The notes beneath the pieces are model-generated. The model saw nothing but the letters and a program-made list of their open reading frames with translations. It did not search any database and was not told the origin of the DNA. Positions 8,876-17,244 of a stretch of 64,000 bases of DNA are shown one piece after another. This DNA is from Salinibacter sp. 10B (lineage in GTDB: Bacteria; Bacteroidota; Rhodothermia; Rhodothermales; Salinibacteraceae). The DNA lies in assembly GCF_002954405.1 (NCBI RefSeq), contig NZ_MQWC01000004.1, positions 1,448,301 to 1,512,300 on the forward strand, read 5' to 3'. The translations under genes and the position numbers were made by a program. Within the stretch, counting starts at the first letter, position 1. Each line of letters starts with the position of its first letter.

Positions 8876-9616
8876 TTAGTCAATATCAAATCTATAACTA
8901 AAGTTAACAAAGGATACGAAGTCCGGTACTCCGTTTGGATCGAACCCCTTGTACCCATCAATCAGATCAGAAGACGCAATCCGAGTTCCTACCCGAAACT
9001 TATCCAGAATCGTAACCCCAACCTTGAGCGATGCCGAGACTCTCGTGCCGAGCGGGTTGTAATTATTGTCCTCCGTCTCTTCAGGGAAGTTCTGATAGGA
9101 AGGGGAAATGATGAAGTTTGGACCGCCCCCTACGAACACCCTAAACAGCCCGGGTGCGATGTAAGGCAATTCATAGTCCCCATAGAAGTCGAGCGCGAGG
9201 GAATTCGCCTTGAATCCTGATCCTCCCGTTGTCTCTCCCGAAAGCCGATTGTACACCAAATCAGCCCCGACTCCATACTGGTCAAATCGCCCCAGCCTGT
9301 GATCGACTCCCGCCCGAAGGGAAAGCGCCCCACTTCCTGCGAGATACTTAACGAGGTTATGGTTTGGGTTTCGGCTAAAATCCCCCTGATAAACCGCAAG
9401 CCCAACCCCTATCGACACTCCGTGAATGAACGGCTCACTCTGCTGAGCTTGGGGTTGAGACTGCTGCCCTCCAGAACCTCTTTCTCCTCTGTTTTGGGGG
9501 TAACGTCCCTGGGGGGCTTGAGCCAGAACTTGCTGTCCTGCGAAAAGAGAGAGCAAGATTCCTACCAGGACCAGCGACTTCCCTCGAGGCGGCAGAGTGA
9601 TGAGCATAGGTCCCAC
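8876..9616 (-). CDS. Outer-membrane beta-barrel protein, first gene of the T9SS operon
   Basis: 246 residues: a signal peptide (cleavage near 'QQVLAQ'), a Gln/Arg/Gly-rich linker (about residues 35-62), then an eight-strand-like barrel. The barrel ends in 'FVSFVNFSYRFDID', with the aromatic C-terminal strand of outer-membrane proteins. 'GVSIGVGLAVYQGDFSRNPN' near the start of the barrel resembles Bacteroidota outer-membrane beta-barrel domains. The role is unknown. Its place, 52 bp before the gldK fusion and after a likely promoter, suggests a partner of the T9SS core. Translation from the first ATG or from the fourth codon (ATG at 9607) is equally possible. Confidence 0.7.
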   Translation of the reverse strand: MGPMLITLPPRGKSLVLVGILLSLFAGQQVLAQAPQGRYPQNRGERGSGGQQSQPQAQQSEPFIHGVSIGVGLAVYQGDFSRNPNHNLVKYLAGSGALSLRAGVDHRLGRFDQYGVGADLVYNRLSGETTGGSGFKANSLALDFYGDYELPYIAPGLFRVFVGGGPNFIISPSYQNFPEETEDNNYNPLGTRVSASLKVGVTILDKFRVGTRIASSDLIDGYKGFDPNGVPDFVSFVNFSYRFDID

Positions 9617-9680
9617 CTGAAAGTAACAAAGATAGATGAGTACGCTGCAGAGAACCGGGTTGCGGGGACAACACTACGTA

Positions 9681-9709
9681 ATGTTATTGAATGGATTGGT
9701 CAGTGGCAA
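9681..9709 (-). promoter_or_regulatory. Likely promoter of the T9SS (gldKLMN) operon
   Basis: On the minus strand, TTGCCA (9704-9709) and TAACAT (9681-9686) are separated by exactly 17 bp. They match TTGACA/TATAAT at five and four positions. The start would lie about 55-60 nt before the first gene of the operon. Confidence 0.45.
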
Positions 9710-9853
9710 ATGCATCCACCTATGCCAAGGATGAGTCGCCACCTCTCCACTGTAAGTTCAACGCTACCTGCTCCTGCACTTCTCCTTGATGTAAGGACAA
9801 ATACCCAACAGGTTTCAGCCTGGTTTCCGGAGCCTCCCCCGAATGGGGTGATG

Positions 9854-11398
9854 CTACCCATTCCACCAACTGCGGTCGAGAGAGCGGTACTGAATGGCCT
9901 CCGATACATGATCGGGTTGAATTTGCGATGCCTGTTCCAAATCTGCAACCGTTCGTGCCACCTTTAATATGCGCGTGTATCCCCGTGCACTCAGCCCGAG
10001 CCGATCGGTCGCTGTACGGAGCAAATTCGTCCCAGCCTCGTCGAGTTCGCAATGGGATTGTACTGCCTGTGCCCCCATCTGGGCATTACAATGAACATTT
10101 CCATCGCAAAACCGCTCTTCTTGTTGCGAACGGGCCTCCACCACCCGTTTTCGAATCGATTCCGATGATGCCCCGGACCGATCAGCACTCATATCGTCGA
10201 AATCAACGGGCGTCACTTCAACATGAAGATCAATCCGGTCCATCAGAGGACCGCTGATTTTCCCCAAATATCGCTGAACTTGAGAGGGCGTACACACGCA
10301 TTCTCGGTTCGGGTCGTTTAGGTGCCCGCAGGGGCACGGGTTCATGGAGGCTATCAGCATAAACTGTGCCGGATAGGTCACTGTCGACTGTGCTCGGCTA
10401 ATCGTAATGTTTCCTTCTTCCATCGGCTGCCGGAGCACCTCCAAAACCCGTCGCTGAAACTCCGGCAACTCGTCCAAAAAGAGCACTCCGTTGTGTGCAA
10501 GGGATATTTCCCCCGGAGAGGGATGTGCCCCTCCGCCACACAACCCGGCATCGGAAATCGTGTGGTGGGGAGCCCGAAATGGACGAGTAGCCAAGAGCCC
10601 ATGCTCGCTCTGAAGCTCTCCACTCACCGAGTGAATCTTCGTCGTCTCCAGGGCCTCATCCGACGAGAGGGGAGGCAGAATCGTTGGGACTCGTCGGGCA
10701 AGCATTGTTTTTCCCGACCCCGGGGGCCCTACCATCAGTGCATTGTGTCCACCGGCGGCTGCCACCTCCAGGGCTCGTTTCACATTTTCCTGTCCCCGAA
10801 CATCCCTCATGTCTCGTGTGTACTGGCGTGCTCGTTCGTACAGAGCGGCCATGTCGTTGGTGTACGGCTCTGGCCCTGCCTCTCCCCTCGACTCCAGCAC
10901 CTCAAACGCTTCGGGGACGCTTGCAATCGGGAATACGGTCAGCCCCTCCACAACTGCCGCCTCTGCTGCATTTTCCGCCGGAACCAATACGCCCTCGCAT
11001 CCCTCCTCTCGTGCCTTCATTGCCATTGGCAGCACGCCGTTCACCGGACGCACAGTGCCGTCGAGTGCCAACTCACCGGTCAGCCAATACCGGTCCAGCA
11101 TGGCCTCGTCCACGAGATCGGTGCTAGCTGCTACCCACCCCACGGCCATTGGAAGATCAAAAGCCGCACTTTCTTTCGGGACATCGGCCGGCGCGAGATT
11201 AATGGTGATCCGTCCCCACTCTACCGGAATGCCGTTATTTTCGAGAGCGGCCCGTACGCGATCGAAGCTCTCCCGAACAGCCGCCCTCGGCAGCCCAACG
11301 ACCGACAAGCCCCGCATTCCAGATGCGACGTTGGTTTCAATTTCGACGGGAAGTGCCTCGACGCCGTGTGTGGCACTGCTCCAAACTTGACTGAGCAT
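9854..11398 (-). CDS. comM: ComM/YifB-family Mg-chelatase-like AAA+ ATPase
   Basis: About 514 residues from the ATG at 11398 (MLSQVWSSATHGVEALPVEI), the start conserved in YifB/ComM. A longer reading from 11458 adds an unlikely 20 residues. It has an N-terminal Lon-protease-like fold ('VVGLPRAAVRESFDRVRAAL'), then the AAA+ core with Walker A 'MVGPPGSGKTMLARR' and Walker B 'GVLFLDELPEF'. A Mg-chelatase C-terminal domain follows ('RGYTRILKVARTVADLE'). A zinc-finger-like 'NPCPCGHLNDPNRECVC' lies between them. ComM is a helicase that drives branch migration in natural transformation. It is divergent from the phosphomutase-like gene, with about 180 bp between start codons. Confidence 0.92.
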   Translation of the reverse strand: MLSQVWSSATHGVEALPVEIETNVASGMRGLSVVGLPRAAVRESFDRVRAALENNGIPVEWGRITINLAPADVPKESAAFDLPMAVGWVAASTDLVDEAMLDRYWLTGELALDGTVRPVNGVLPMAMKAREEGCEGVLVPAENAAEAAVVEGLTVFPIASVPEAFEVLESRGEAGPEPYTNDMAALYERARQYTRDMRDVRGQENVKRALEVAAAGGHNALMVGPPGSGKTMLARRVPTILPPLSSDEALETTKIHSVSGELQSEHGLLATRPFRAPHHTISDAGLCGGGAHPSPGEISLAHNGVLFLDELPEFQRRVLEVLRQPMEEGNITISRAQSTVTYPAQFMLIASMNPCPCGHLNDPNRECVCTPSQVQRYLGKISGPLMDRIDLHVEVTPVDFDDMSADRSGASSESIRKRVVEARSQQEERFCDGNVHCNAQMGAQAVQSHCELDEAGTNLLRTATDRLGLSARGYTRILKVARTVADLEQASQIQPDHVSEAIQYRSLDRSWWNG

Positions 11399-11577
11399 GA
11401 AGGGTGAGTTGACTTCAGGAACACCAATGACCAATCCGCCCCGACCCGGTAGACACACGGTCCTCCGGAATCATAACGTATTGGACTGGCCCGACTGCCC
11501 CTGCCCCGGCTCGTCAACGGCGAACGTCTATTTCTCCAAGGCGTACGGAAGGCTTGGATCCACAACCTTTCAGCCTT

Positions 11578-12492
11578 ATGCAGCGACTTCTCTTCCTCTT
11601 TCTCGACGGCGTTGGTCTGGCCCCTCCCAGCACAGACAACCCGTTTTCCGATTCCGGACACAAAACACTTCACCACCTTGCCCACAACCAAGACTGGTGT
11701 CGGCCCTTTGTCCCTCACTCTTCCGCACTACACCTCGTTCGTTCCCTAGATGCCACCCTCGGGGTGGAGGGCCTCCCACAGAGCGGTACGGGTCAGGCAA
11801 GTCTCTTCACAGGAGTAAATTGTGCCGAACAAGTCGGTCGTCACTTCGGCCCCTTCCCCCACTCCGACACCCACTCTGCCCTCGACACCCGGAACGTATT
11901 TCGGCAGATTCAAGACCTCCAGTCGTCTTCCCCCCTTCCTGCAGCCTTTGCCAACGCGTTTCCTCCGCAGTACTTCGACGCTTCCCGGCGGCGCTCCACC
12001 GTTACGACGTACTGCTGCTCGGCTGCCTCCGTCCCCCTTCGCGACATTTCCGACCTCCGAGAGGGACGGGCCCTGCCCGCCGACCTAACCGGGACGATCT
12101 GGCGCGAGCACCTGAACCTTGATATCTCCGAGCAGTCTTTAGAAACTGCTGCTCACACCCTTGGATCGATCGGGCAAAAACACGTCTGTACGCTGTTTGA
12201 GTACTTCCTGACCGACAAGGTCGGCCACCGCCGGATCGACACTCCTCCTGCCAACCTCCTCACCGTTTTGGATACGTTTCTGTCTGCCCTGCTCGACGTG
12301 CTGACGCCCGCCCACGACACCCTCCTCATCACCAGCGATCACGGCAATCTCGAGGACACGTCGCACACGCAACATACCCGAAATCCGGTGCCGCTGATCG
12401 TGTACGGTTGGGCTGCCCCCTTCTTTGCCGATGCCACCGACCTCACCGACGTCACCCCTAGCATTGTTCGGGCGCTGCGGTCCGTCCTTTAG
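11578..12492 (+). CDS. Alkaline-phosphatase-superfamily metalloenzyme (phosphoglycerate/phosphopentomutase-like)
   Basis: About 304 residues starting MQRLLFLFLDGVGLAPPSTD. An upstream ATG at 11554 is in frame, but the conserved metal-binding 'FLDGVGLA' lies right at the shorter start. 'SGTGQASLFTG' is the likely nucleophile region. Near the C-terminus, 'TSDHGNLEDTSHTQHTRNPVP' carries the paired Asp-His and His of the metalloenzyme signature shared by cofactor-independent phosphoglycerate mutase and phosphopentomutase. It is much shorter than iPGM (about 510 residues) and lacks the large inserted phosphotransferase domain. It is therefore probably a hydrolase or mutase of unknown substrate. 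It is the only plus-strand gene between 1 and 43.5 kb. Confidence 0.75.
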   Translation: MQRLLFLFLDGVGLAPPSTDNPFSDSGHKTLHHLAHNQDWCRPFVPHSSALHLVRSLDATLGVEGLPQSGTGQASLFTGVNCAEQVGRHFGPFPHSDTHSALDTRNVFRQIQDLQSSSPLPAAFANAFPPQYFDASRRRSTVTTYCCSAASVPLRDISDLREGRALPADLTGTIWREHLNLDISEQSLETAAHTLGSIGQKHVCTLFEYFLTDKVGHRRIDTPPANLLTVLDTFLSALLDVLTPAHDTLLITSDHGNLEDTSHTQHTRNPVPLIVYGWAAPFFADATDLTDVTPSIVRALRSVL

Positions 12493-12534
12493 AACAGGGC
12501 CTATCCGCGCATCTGTCCCTCCGCCCCGTTGCCG

Positions 12535-14772
12535 TCACTCCGGCCTCGCCACCCCAGCGGACGCGTCCGCTTCGCTTGTCGTCGTAATCTCGTCCACGAG
12601 GCGCGTGGCCCCATACAGGTTGCGCAGGGCCTCCACAATTCCACGCACGTCGACCGAGATGGCTCGTGCCGACTGCGTCCGATACAGGTACTCGTTCGGC
12701 AGGGCCTCCATGTTGCTGTCAAAAATGACACCGACGACTTCAAGGTCAGCGTTTAGGAGGGGCGATCCCGAGTTTCCTCCCGAGATGTCATTGGTGGAAA
12801 CCATGTTGAGTGGCGTTCCGAGATCGAATGAATCTGGAGGACTCACCCACCGCTCTGGCAGTTGCCAGTCCTCCTGAGCGTGGGAATAGTAGCGATCATA
12901 CATCCCATAGAAATTGGTGAACGGCGGGGCCGTGGACCCATTGTATCGATATCCTTTTACGCGCCCATCCGAAATGCGGAGTGTGAAGGAAGCATCCGGA
13001 GGGACCGTGTCTCCATAGATGGCTCGACGAGCTTTGGACAGCCGTCCGTTCATGTTCTCTTCGGTACTACGAATATCCTCCATCTGCCGGTTCGTATTCA
13101 GAAAAAGAGGCGCGATTGCCTCAATAATGGACACCGACGGATCCTTACTCTTCAAGTAGCCCTCGTCGAGAAGCTTAACGAACGACGTGGAATCCATCAG
13201 GGCACTGTTCTCCACGAGCCGGGCGGCAAGGGAGTCCGGCGTGCCGTCTCGGAGGAGACGCTGAAGGGTCGGGTGATCCGGCCCGAACGCGGTCCGAAGC
13301 TCCTTGAGTTGGGCGGTGAGGATGGATTGCTCGAGCTCGGAAGGCCAGTTTTCAATCCGCAGCGCCTCGTTGCGAATGTCCTCCACGCGGTCCGGACGGG
13401 CCCCTCGGGTGCGCAAAAAATCGTAGTAGTACCCATGTACGGCACGCGTCAGAATTCGAGAGCCGAGCTGAATATTTGCAAACGTGAGGAAGGCCTTCTG
13501 CTTGTCGGCAAGGATCCGCTTCGACTGCTGGAGACGCTTCACTTCTCCCACTACCCGGCTGTACTGCTGGAGCGAATCAACCGTGGCCATCGAGTCGAGT
13601 AGGGCCTGAACGGCGGTCCCTCGCCGCGCCAGCAGGTAGGGATCCTGCAATCCGCGGAGCTGGCCTTCAATGCTCTTGATGGTATTGCCGACCGAGAAGA
13701 ATGTATTTTGCAGTCCGTACTCGGCAGCTGTTTCCGGGTTGTTCGCGATGTAGGACTGAAGCAAATCCCGTCGCTTCTGGAAAACATCGAGACGGTTGGG
13801 CAGGCTATAGTCCCGTTCGTACTCCAGTTGCGATACCATCTTGAGGCGACTGGTAGAGCCCGGATTCCCCACGGCAAAGACCGTCTCCCCGGCCTCCGCC
13901 CCGCCAAGGTCCCACGAAAAGTGGTGCGGAGACTGAAGCGGGGTGCCATCGTCCGCGTAGGCCCGGAGAAAGGCAACGTCGAAGGAATGGCGGGGATACG
14001 TAAAGTTGTCGGCCTCGCCCCCAAAATACCCGGCCCGCAGTTCGGGCGCCATCACGAGCCGAATGTCGTTGTACCGTCGGTACGTGTACGCTGAATACTG
14101 CGCCCCATTGTACAGGGGCACCACCTCCACCCGAAGATGCTCATTTCTTTTCTGCACCTCCTCCGTCATGATATCCTCGAGAACCCCAATGCGCTGCTGT
14201 TCTGTGCTCCCGCGCGTATCGCCCCCCGCCATCGTTCCCTGCTTAATCCGAGCCGTCACATCTTGAATTTCCACCAACTGATCCACGTGCAAGTCCGGCA
14301 CTCGTCGCTCCCCCGCAAGGGAATCCGCCAGGAAGCCTTTTTCCAACAGGCGCTCGTTCCTGCGGCTTACCTTTTCAATCGCGTCGCGCGCGCAATGGTG
14401 GTTCGTCATGATGAGTCCCTGCCCCGACACGAACGACGCCGAGCAGCCGTTGCCAAACCGGAGGGCCGCCTGCCGTGCCGTCGACAACCACTGCGAGTCC
14501 GGCCGCACCCCATAGGCCGATGCGAAATAGTCGACCGGCACCTGATCGAAGGTCCATAGCTTCCCCCGGTCGAACCGCCCCACCTGTACCGTATCATACC
14601 CCGAAGGAATGGAAACGACATTGGACGTCCGATCAACAGCAACCGAAACCGTATCGTTGGAGGCAGGCGGCCGCTCCGCAACCGTCACGGTTTGCCTCGG
14701 CGTGCCGCACCCAGCCACCAAAAGTAGCCCGGCCAGAACGACCCCGGACACCCAAACGAAAAATGATCGCAT
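12535..14772 (-). CDS. S46 family serine peptidase (DPP7/DPP11-like), lipoprotein
   Basis: A dipeptidyl-peptidase of the S46 family (clan PA), which removes dipeptides from the N-terminus of peptides in the periplasm. About 745 residues are read from the ATG at 14772 (MRSFFVWVSG); an ATG at 14787 is also open. The lipobox 'LLLVAGC' indicates lipid attachment. The triad is intact: His in 'IMTNHHCARD' (about residue 126), Asp in 'YPRHSFDVAFLR' (about 265) and Ser in 'GGNSGSPLLN' (about 668). The C-terminal 'RAISVDVRGIVEAL' is diagnostic of S46. A helical cap domain occupies the middle. It lies 45 bp downstream of a paralogue without catalytic residues, probably in one transcript. The P1 preference (acidic or hydrophobic) was not assigned. 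Confidence 0.92.
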   Translation of the reverse strand: MRSFFVWVSGVVLAGLLLVAGCGTPRQTVTVAERPPASNDTVSVAVDRTSNVVSIPSGYDTVQVGRFDRGKLWTFDQVPVDYFASAYGVRPDSQWLSTARQAALRFGNGCSASFVSGQGLIMTNHHCARDAIEKVSRRNERLLEKGFLADSLAGERRVPDLHVDQLVEIQDVTARIKQGTMAGGDTRGSTEQQRIGVLEDIMTEEVQKRNEHLRVEVVPLYNGAQYSAYTYRRYNDIRLVMAPELRAGYFGGEADNFTYPRHSFDVAFLRAYADDGTPLQSPHHFSWDLGGAEAGETVFAVGNPGSTSRLKMVSQLEYERDYSLPNRLDVFQKRRDLLQSYIANNPETAAEYGLQNTFFSVGNTIKSIEGQLRGLQDPYLLARRGTAVQALLDSMATVDSLQQYSRVVGEVKRLQQSKRILADKQKAFLTFANIQLGSRILTRAVHGYYYDFLRTRGARPDRVEDIRNEALRIENWPSELEQSILTAQLKELRTAFGPDHPTLQRLLRDGTPDSLAARLVENSALMDSTSFVKLLDEGYLKSKDPSVSIIEAIAPLFLNTNRQMEDIRSTEENMNGRLSKARRAIYGDTVPPDASFTLRISDGRVKGYRYNGSTAPPFTNFYGMYDRYYSHAQEDWQLPERWVSPPDSFDLGTPLNMVSTNDISGGNSGSPLLNADLEVVGVIFDSNMEALPNEYLYRTQSARAISVDVRGIVEALRNLYGATRLVDEITTTSEADASAGVARPE

Positions 14773-14817
14773 AGCAATGGGAAGCACAAATTCAAAAGGG
14801 TCGTGGTCGCGCAGGCG

Positions 14818-16890
14818 CTACCGCCGCGAGACGGAGTCCGTCGTCATCTCCTGCACCAGCGCCTCCGCCTCGTACACGTCGGAGAGCCCCTCCAGTACGC
14901 CTCGTATGTCGATGGACACGGATCGCATTCGGCGCGGCAAAAATAGGAACGTCCCGGCCGCACTCTGCACGTTTCCGTCCACAACAATTCCCACGAGTTG
15001 AAGAGAGGAGTTGAGGAGTGGCCCTCCGTACTCACCGGCCCCAAGATCGGTACTCGCCACGGTGGTGAGCGGCGTCGATCGATCAAAGGCGTTTGCTGGA
15101 GCCTGCCAGCGCTCTGGAAGTGCCTGCGCCTCTCCCGGAGTGGAATGATGCCCGTAGAGCCCGTAGAAGGTGGTAAAGGGCGGGGCAAGAGTTCCATTGT
15201 ACGAATATCCTTGGATCCGGCCGTCCGCAAGGCGGAGTGCGCGCGACCGCGGAAGACGGACGGGACGCCGCAGGCTCCGGTGACGAATCGCCGAGAGACG
15301 GTCGGTCAGCCGCTGCTCTCGTGATTGCAACTCGGTCCAGTCGTCCCGAAATGCCGCATATTCCTCGTGGACGGCCGTCATCAGTGCAATCGCTGGATCG
15401 TCCCTGGGTATCTCTCGGTTTCGAAGCGCCGTTTGCGCTGCCTCCGGTTCGGACAAGACGGAGTTCTCTACAATCTCGCCAGCATTGAATTGCGCCAGCC
15501 GTTGCGCGAGCACACTGTCGACCGCAAGGTGTGTTTGCAGGCGGTGCAGATGATCCGCCAGCAGCGCCTTATCGAGCGCTGGGGGCTGAGCAGACACGGC
15601 CTGAAGAGGAGATCCCGACGCCTCTGAACGAGACCGTGCGTCGTTCATCGCCTGGTAGGCGTGCAATGCTCGCTGGAGGGTTGCGGAGCTGTACTCGGGA
15701 TGGAGCAAGAATGAGAAGGCCTGGTACCGATCTACGTACTCCCGTTTCTCCGCCTGAAGGGTTTCCAGTTCTTCCATCACCTGTGACGCGCGTGCCCCCT
15801 CCTCCCGTCGCAACGCCTCGTCTCGACGCTGCAGCCGAGTCATCACGTATCGGTTTTGGAGACTTTCGAGCTGGGCTCTCGTGCGCTTGAGTTCCCCCTG
15901 TCCCTCCCGGAAACGCTGCCTCCACAACGACCGGGTCGCCGTAGTGTCCATCACGTGCTGGACATGCGTCGTCCAGTTGTCCAGCCGCGCCACGTGGTCT
16001 GGATGCGTCACGTCGCGCCGGAACGCAAGCTGTTGGTACGTTTCTGCACGATAGGTGTCTCCCGGAAAGCCAACAGCAAAGACAGCATCTCCCGGACGTG
16101 CGCCTTGGGGCCGGAGCTCAAAATGAGTGTCGGAGGAAAGAGGGGTGCCATCCTCATAGATGCGAAGTATGGCCACCCCCCAGGTGTGCTGAGGATAAGT
16201 GAGCATCTCCTGCACTCCGGCCTGCACCTGTGGTTCGGGCCGAAAAACAAGCCGGACATCATCGTATCGCCGGTAATAGTAGGCCACGTATCGCTCCCCT
16301 CCGGCTTCGGGTACCACGTCCACCGACTGCTGATCCGGGACCTCTGCCTGCAACCGACGTTGCAACTGGACAGCCGCCGACCCGACAGACGTATCTTGTT
16401 CTGCAGATCCCTCCTCTGCGACCAGAGAATCCACTTGTCCCGTGACGTCCCGAACCTCCACCACACGCTCCGCAAAGAGTGTTTCCAGGGGCTGTTCATC
16501 CTGCTGGTCCTCGGCGTAGAAGGCCGCCCCCTGCTGCTGCTCGTCTCGCCCGGCCCCTGCCGGCACACATCGAGCCGCCGTAAGAACCAGTCCTTGTGGC
16601 GACACGAGCGCCCCTGAGCAGTCCGGCAGTCGCACCGTCCCGAGACGAGCATGCTGGATCCCTCGCGCCCCCCCCGACACGCGGTACTGCTTCTCGACAT
16701 AATCTACGGGAGGGTGTGCAAACGACCAGAGACGCCCGAAGTCAAACGGTCCGGTCTGAACCGTATCCGGCGACACAAGCGGCCCGAAGCGGGGCACACT
16801 CCGATCCTGTGCCTGCGCCGACAGGACGAGCGGGGGACCTGCAAGCAAAAGCAGGAGCAGAACCCAAAAGACGTGAGCAGATCGATTCAT
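14818..16890 (-). CDS. S46-like pseudopeptidase (catalytic triad lost)
   Basis: About 690 residues from the ATG at 16890 (MNRSAHVFWVLLLLLLAG), which opens a clear signal peptide cleaved near 'LSAQAQ'. An ATG at 17010 would place 40 odd residues in front of it. It is collinear with the S46 peptidase downstream: 'FGRLWSFAHPPVDYVEKQY', 'YYYRRYDDVRLVF' and 'RSVSIDIRGVLEGL' all match. Every catalytic element is replaced. TNHHC has become TAARC (His lost), the Asp motif reads 'YPQHTWGVAILR' (Asp to Gly), and GGNSGSP has become GAGEYGGP (Ser lost). The frame is uninterrupted over 690 codons, so this is not a decaying pseudogene. A binding, chaperone or regulatory role beside the active enzyme is inferred. 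Confidence 0.85.
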   Translation of the reverse strand: MNRSAHVFWVLLLLLLAGPPLVLSAQAQDRSVPRFGPLVSPDTVQTGPFDFGRLWSFAHPPVDYVEKQYRVSGGARGIQHARLGTVRLPDCSGALVSPQGLVLTAARCVPAGAGRDEQQQGAAFYAEDQQDEQPLETLFAERVVEVRDVTGQVDSLVAEEGSAEQDTSVGSAAVQLQRRLQAEVPDQQSVDVVPEAGGERYVAYYYRRYDDVRLVFRPEPQVQAGVQEMLTYPQHTWGVAILRIYEDGTPLSSDTHFELRPQGARPGDAVFAVGFPGDTYRAETYQQLAFRRDVTHPDHVARLDNWTTHVQHVMDTTATRSLWRQRFREGQGELKRTRAQLESLQNRYVMTRLQRRDEALRREEGARASQVMEELETLQAEKREYVDRYQAFSFLLHPEYSSATLQRALHAYQAMNDARSRSEASGSPLQAVSAQPPALDKALLADHLHRLQTHLAVDSVLAQRLAQFNAGEIVENSVLSEPEAAQTALRNREIPRDDPAIALMTAVHEEYAAFRDDWTELQSREQRLTDRLSAIRHRSLRRPVRLPRSRALRLADGRIQGYSYNGTLAPPFTTFYGLYGHHSTPGEAQALPERWQAPANAFDRSTPLTTVASTDLGAGEYGGPLLNSSLQLVGIVVDGNVQSAAGTFLFLPRRMRSVSIDIRGVLEGLSDVYEAEALVQEMTTDSVSRR

Positions 16891-17244
16891 GCGAACATCC
16901 CGCTCTCTCCGGGCACGCAGACCGTGGTCCACGCAAGCAGAAACGACCGTCACAGACATGCCTGCAGATCGATCGGGAGGAGAAAATAGCATCTGTACGA
17001 GCGGTGGCACCGGATCGAAGAGACGGAAAGAAGACTCAAAGGTTGCTGTACTGTCGGCGCGGGATCGGGATCCCTTCTCCGCCTGCGCTCTCCTTGCGTT
17101 TTAATTCCGTGCAGGCCCTTTTGTAGAAAAGACCGTAAACCCTTTCTAGAGAAGACGAACGTTGCTTCTTTTGAGTTGAGTCCCTGCGCATTACGTTCAT
17201 CCTTCTGGGGACCGGTCCGAAAGCGCCCGCTCTTTCCCCACCTC

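Noticed and set aside
14818-16890. Treating the second S46 gene as a pseudogene
   Set aside because: The frame is open throughout, with a proper signal peptide and conserved structural motifs. Only catalytic residues are changed.
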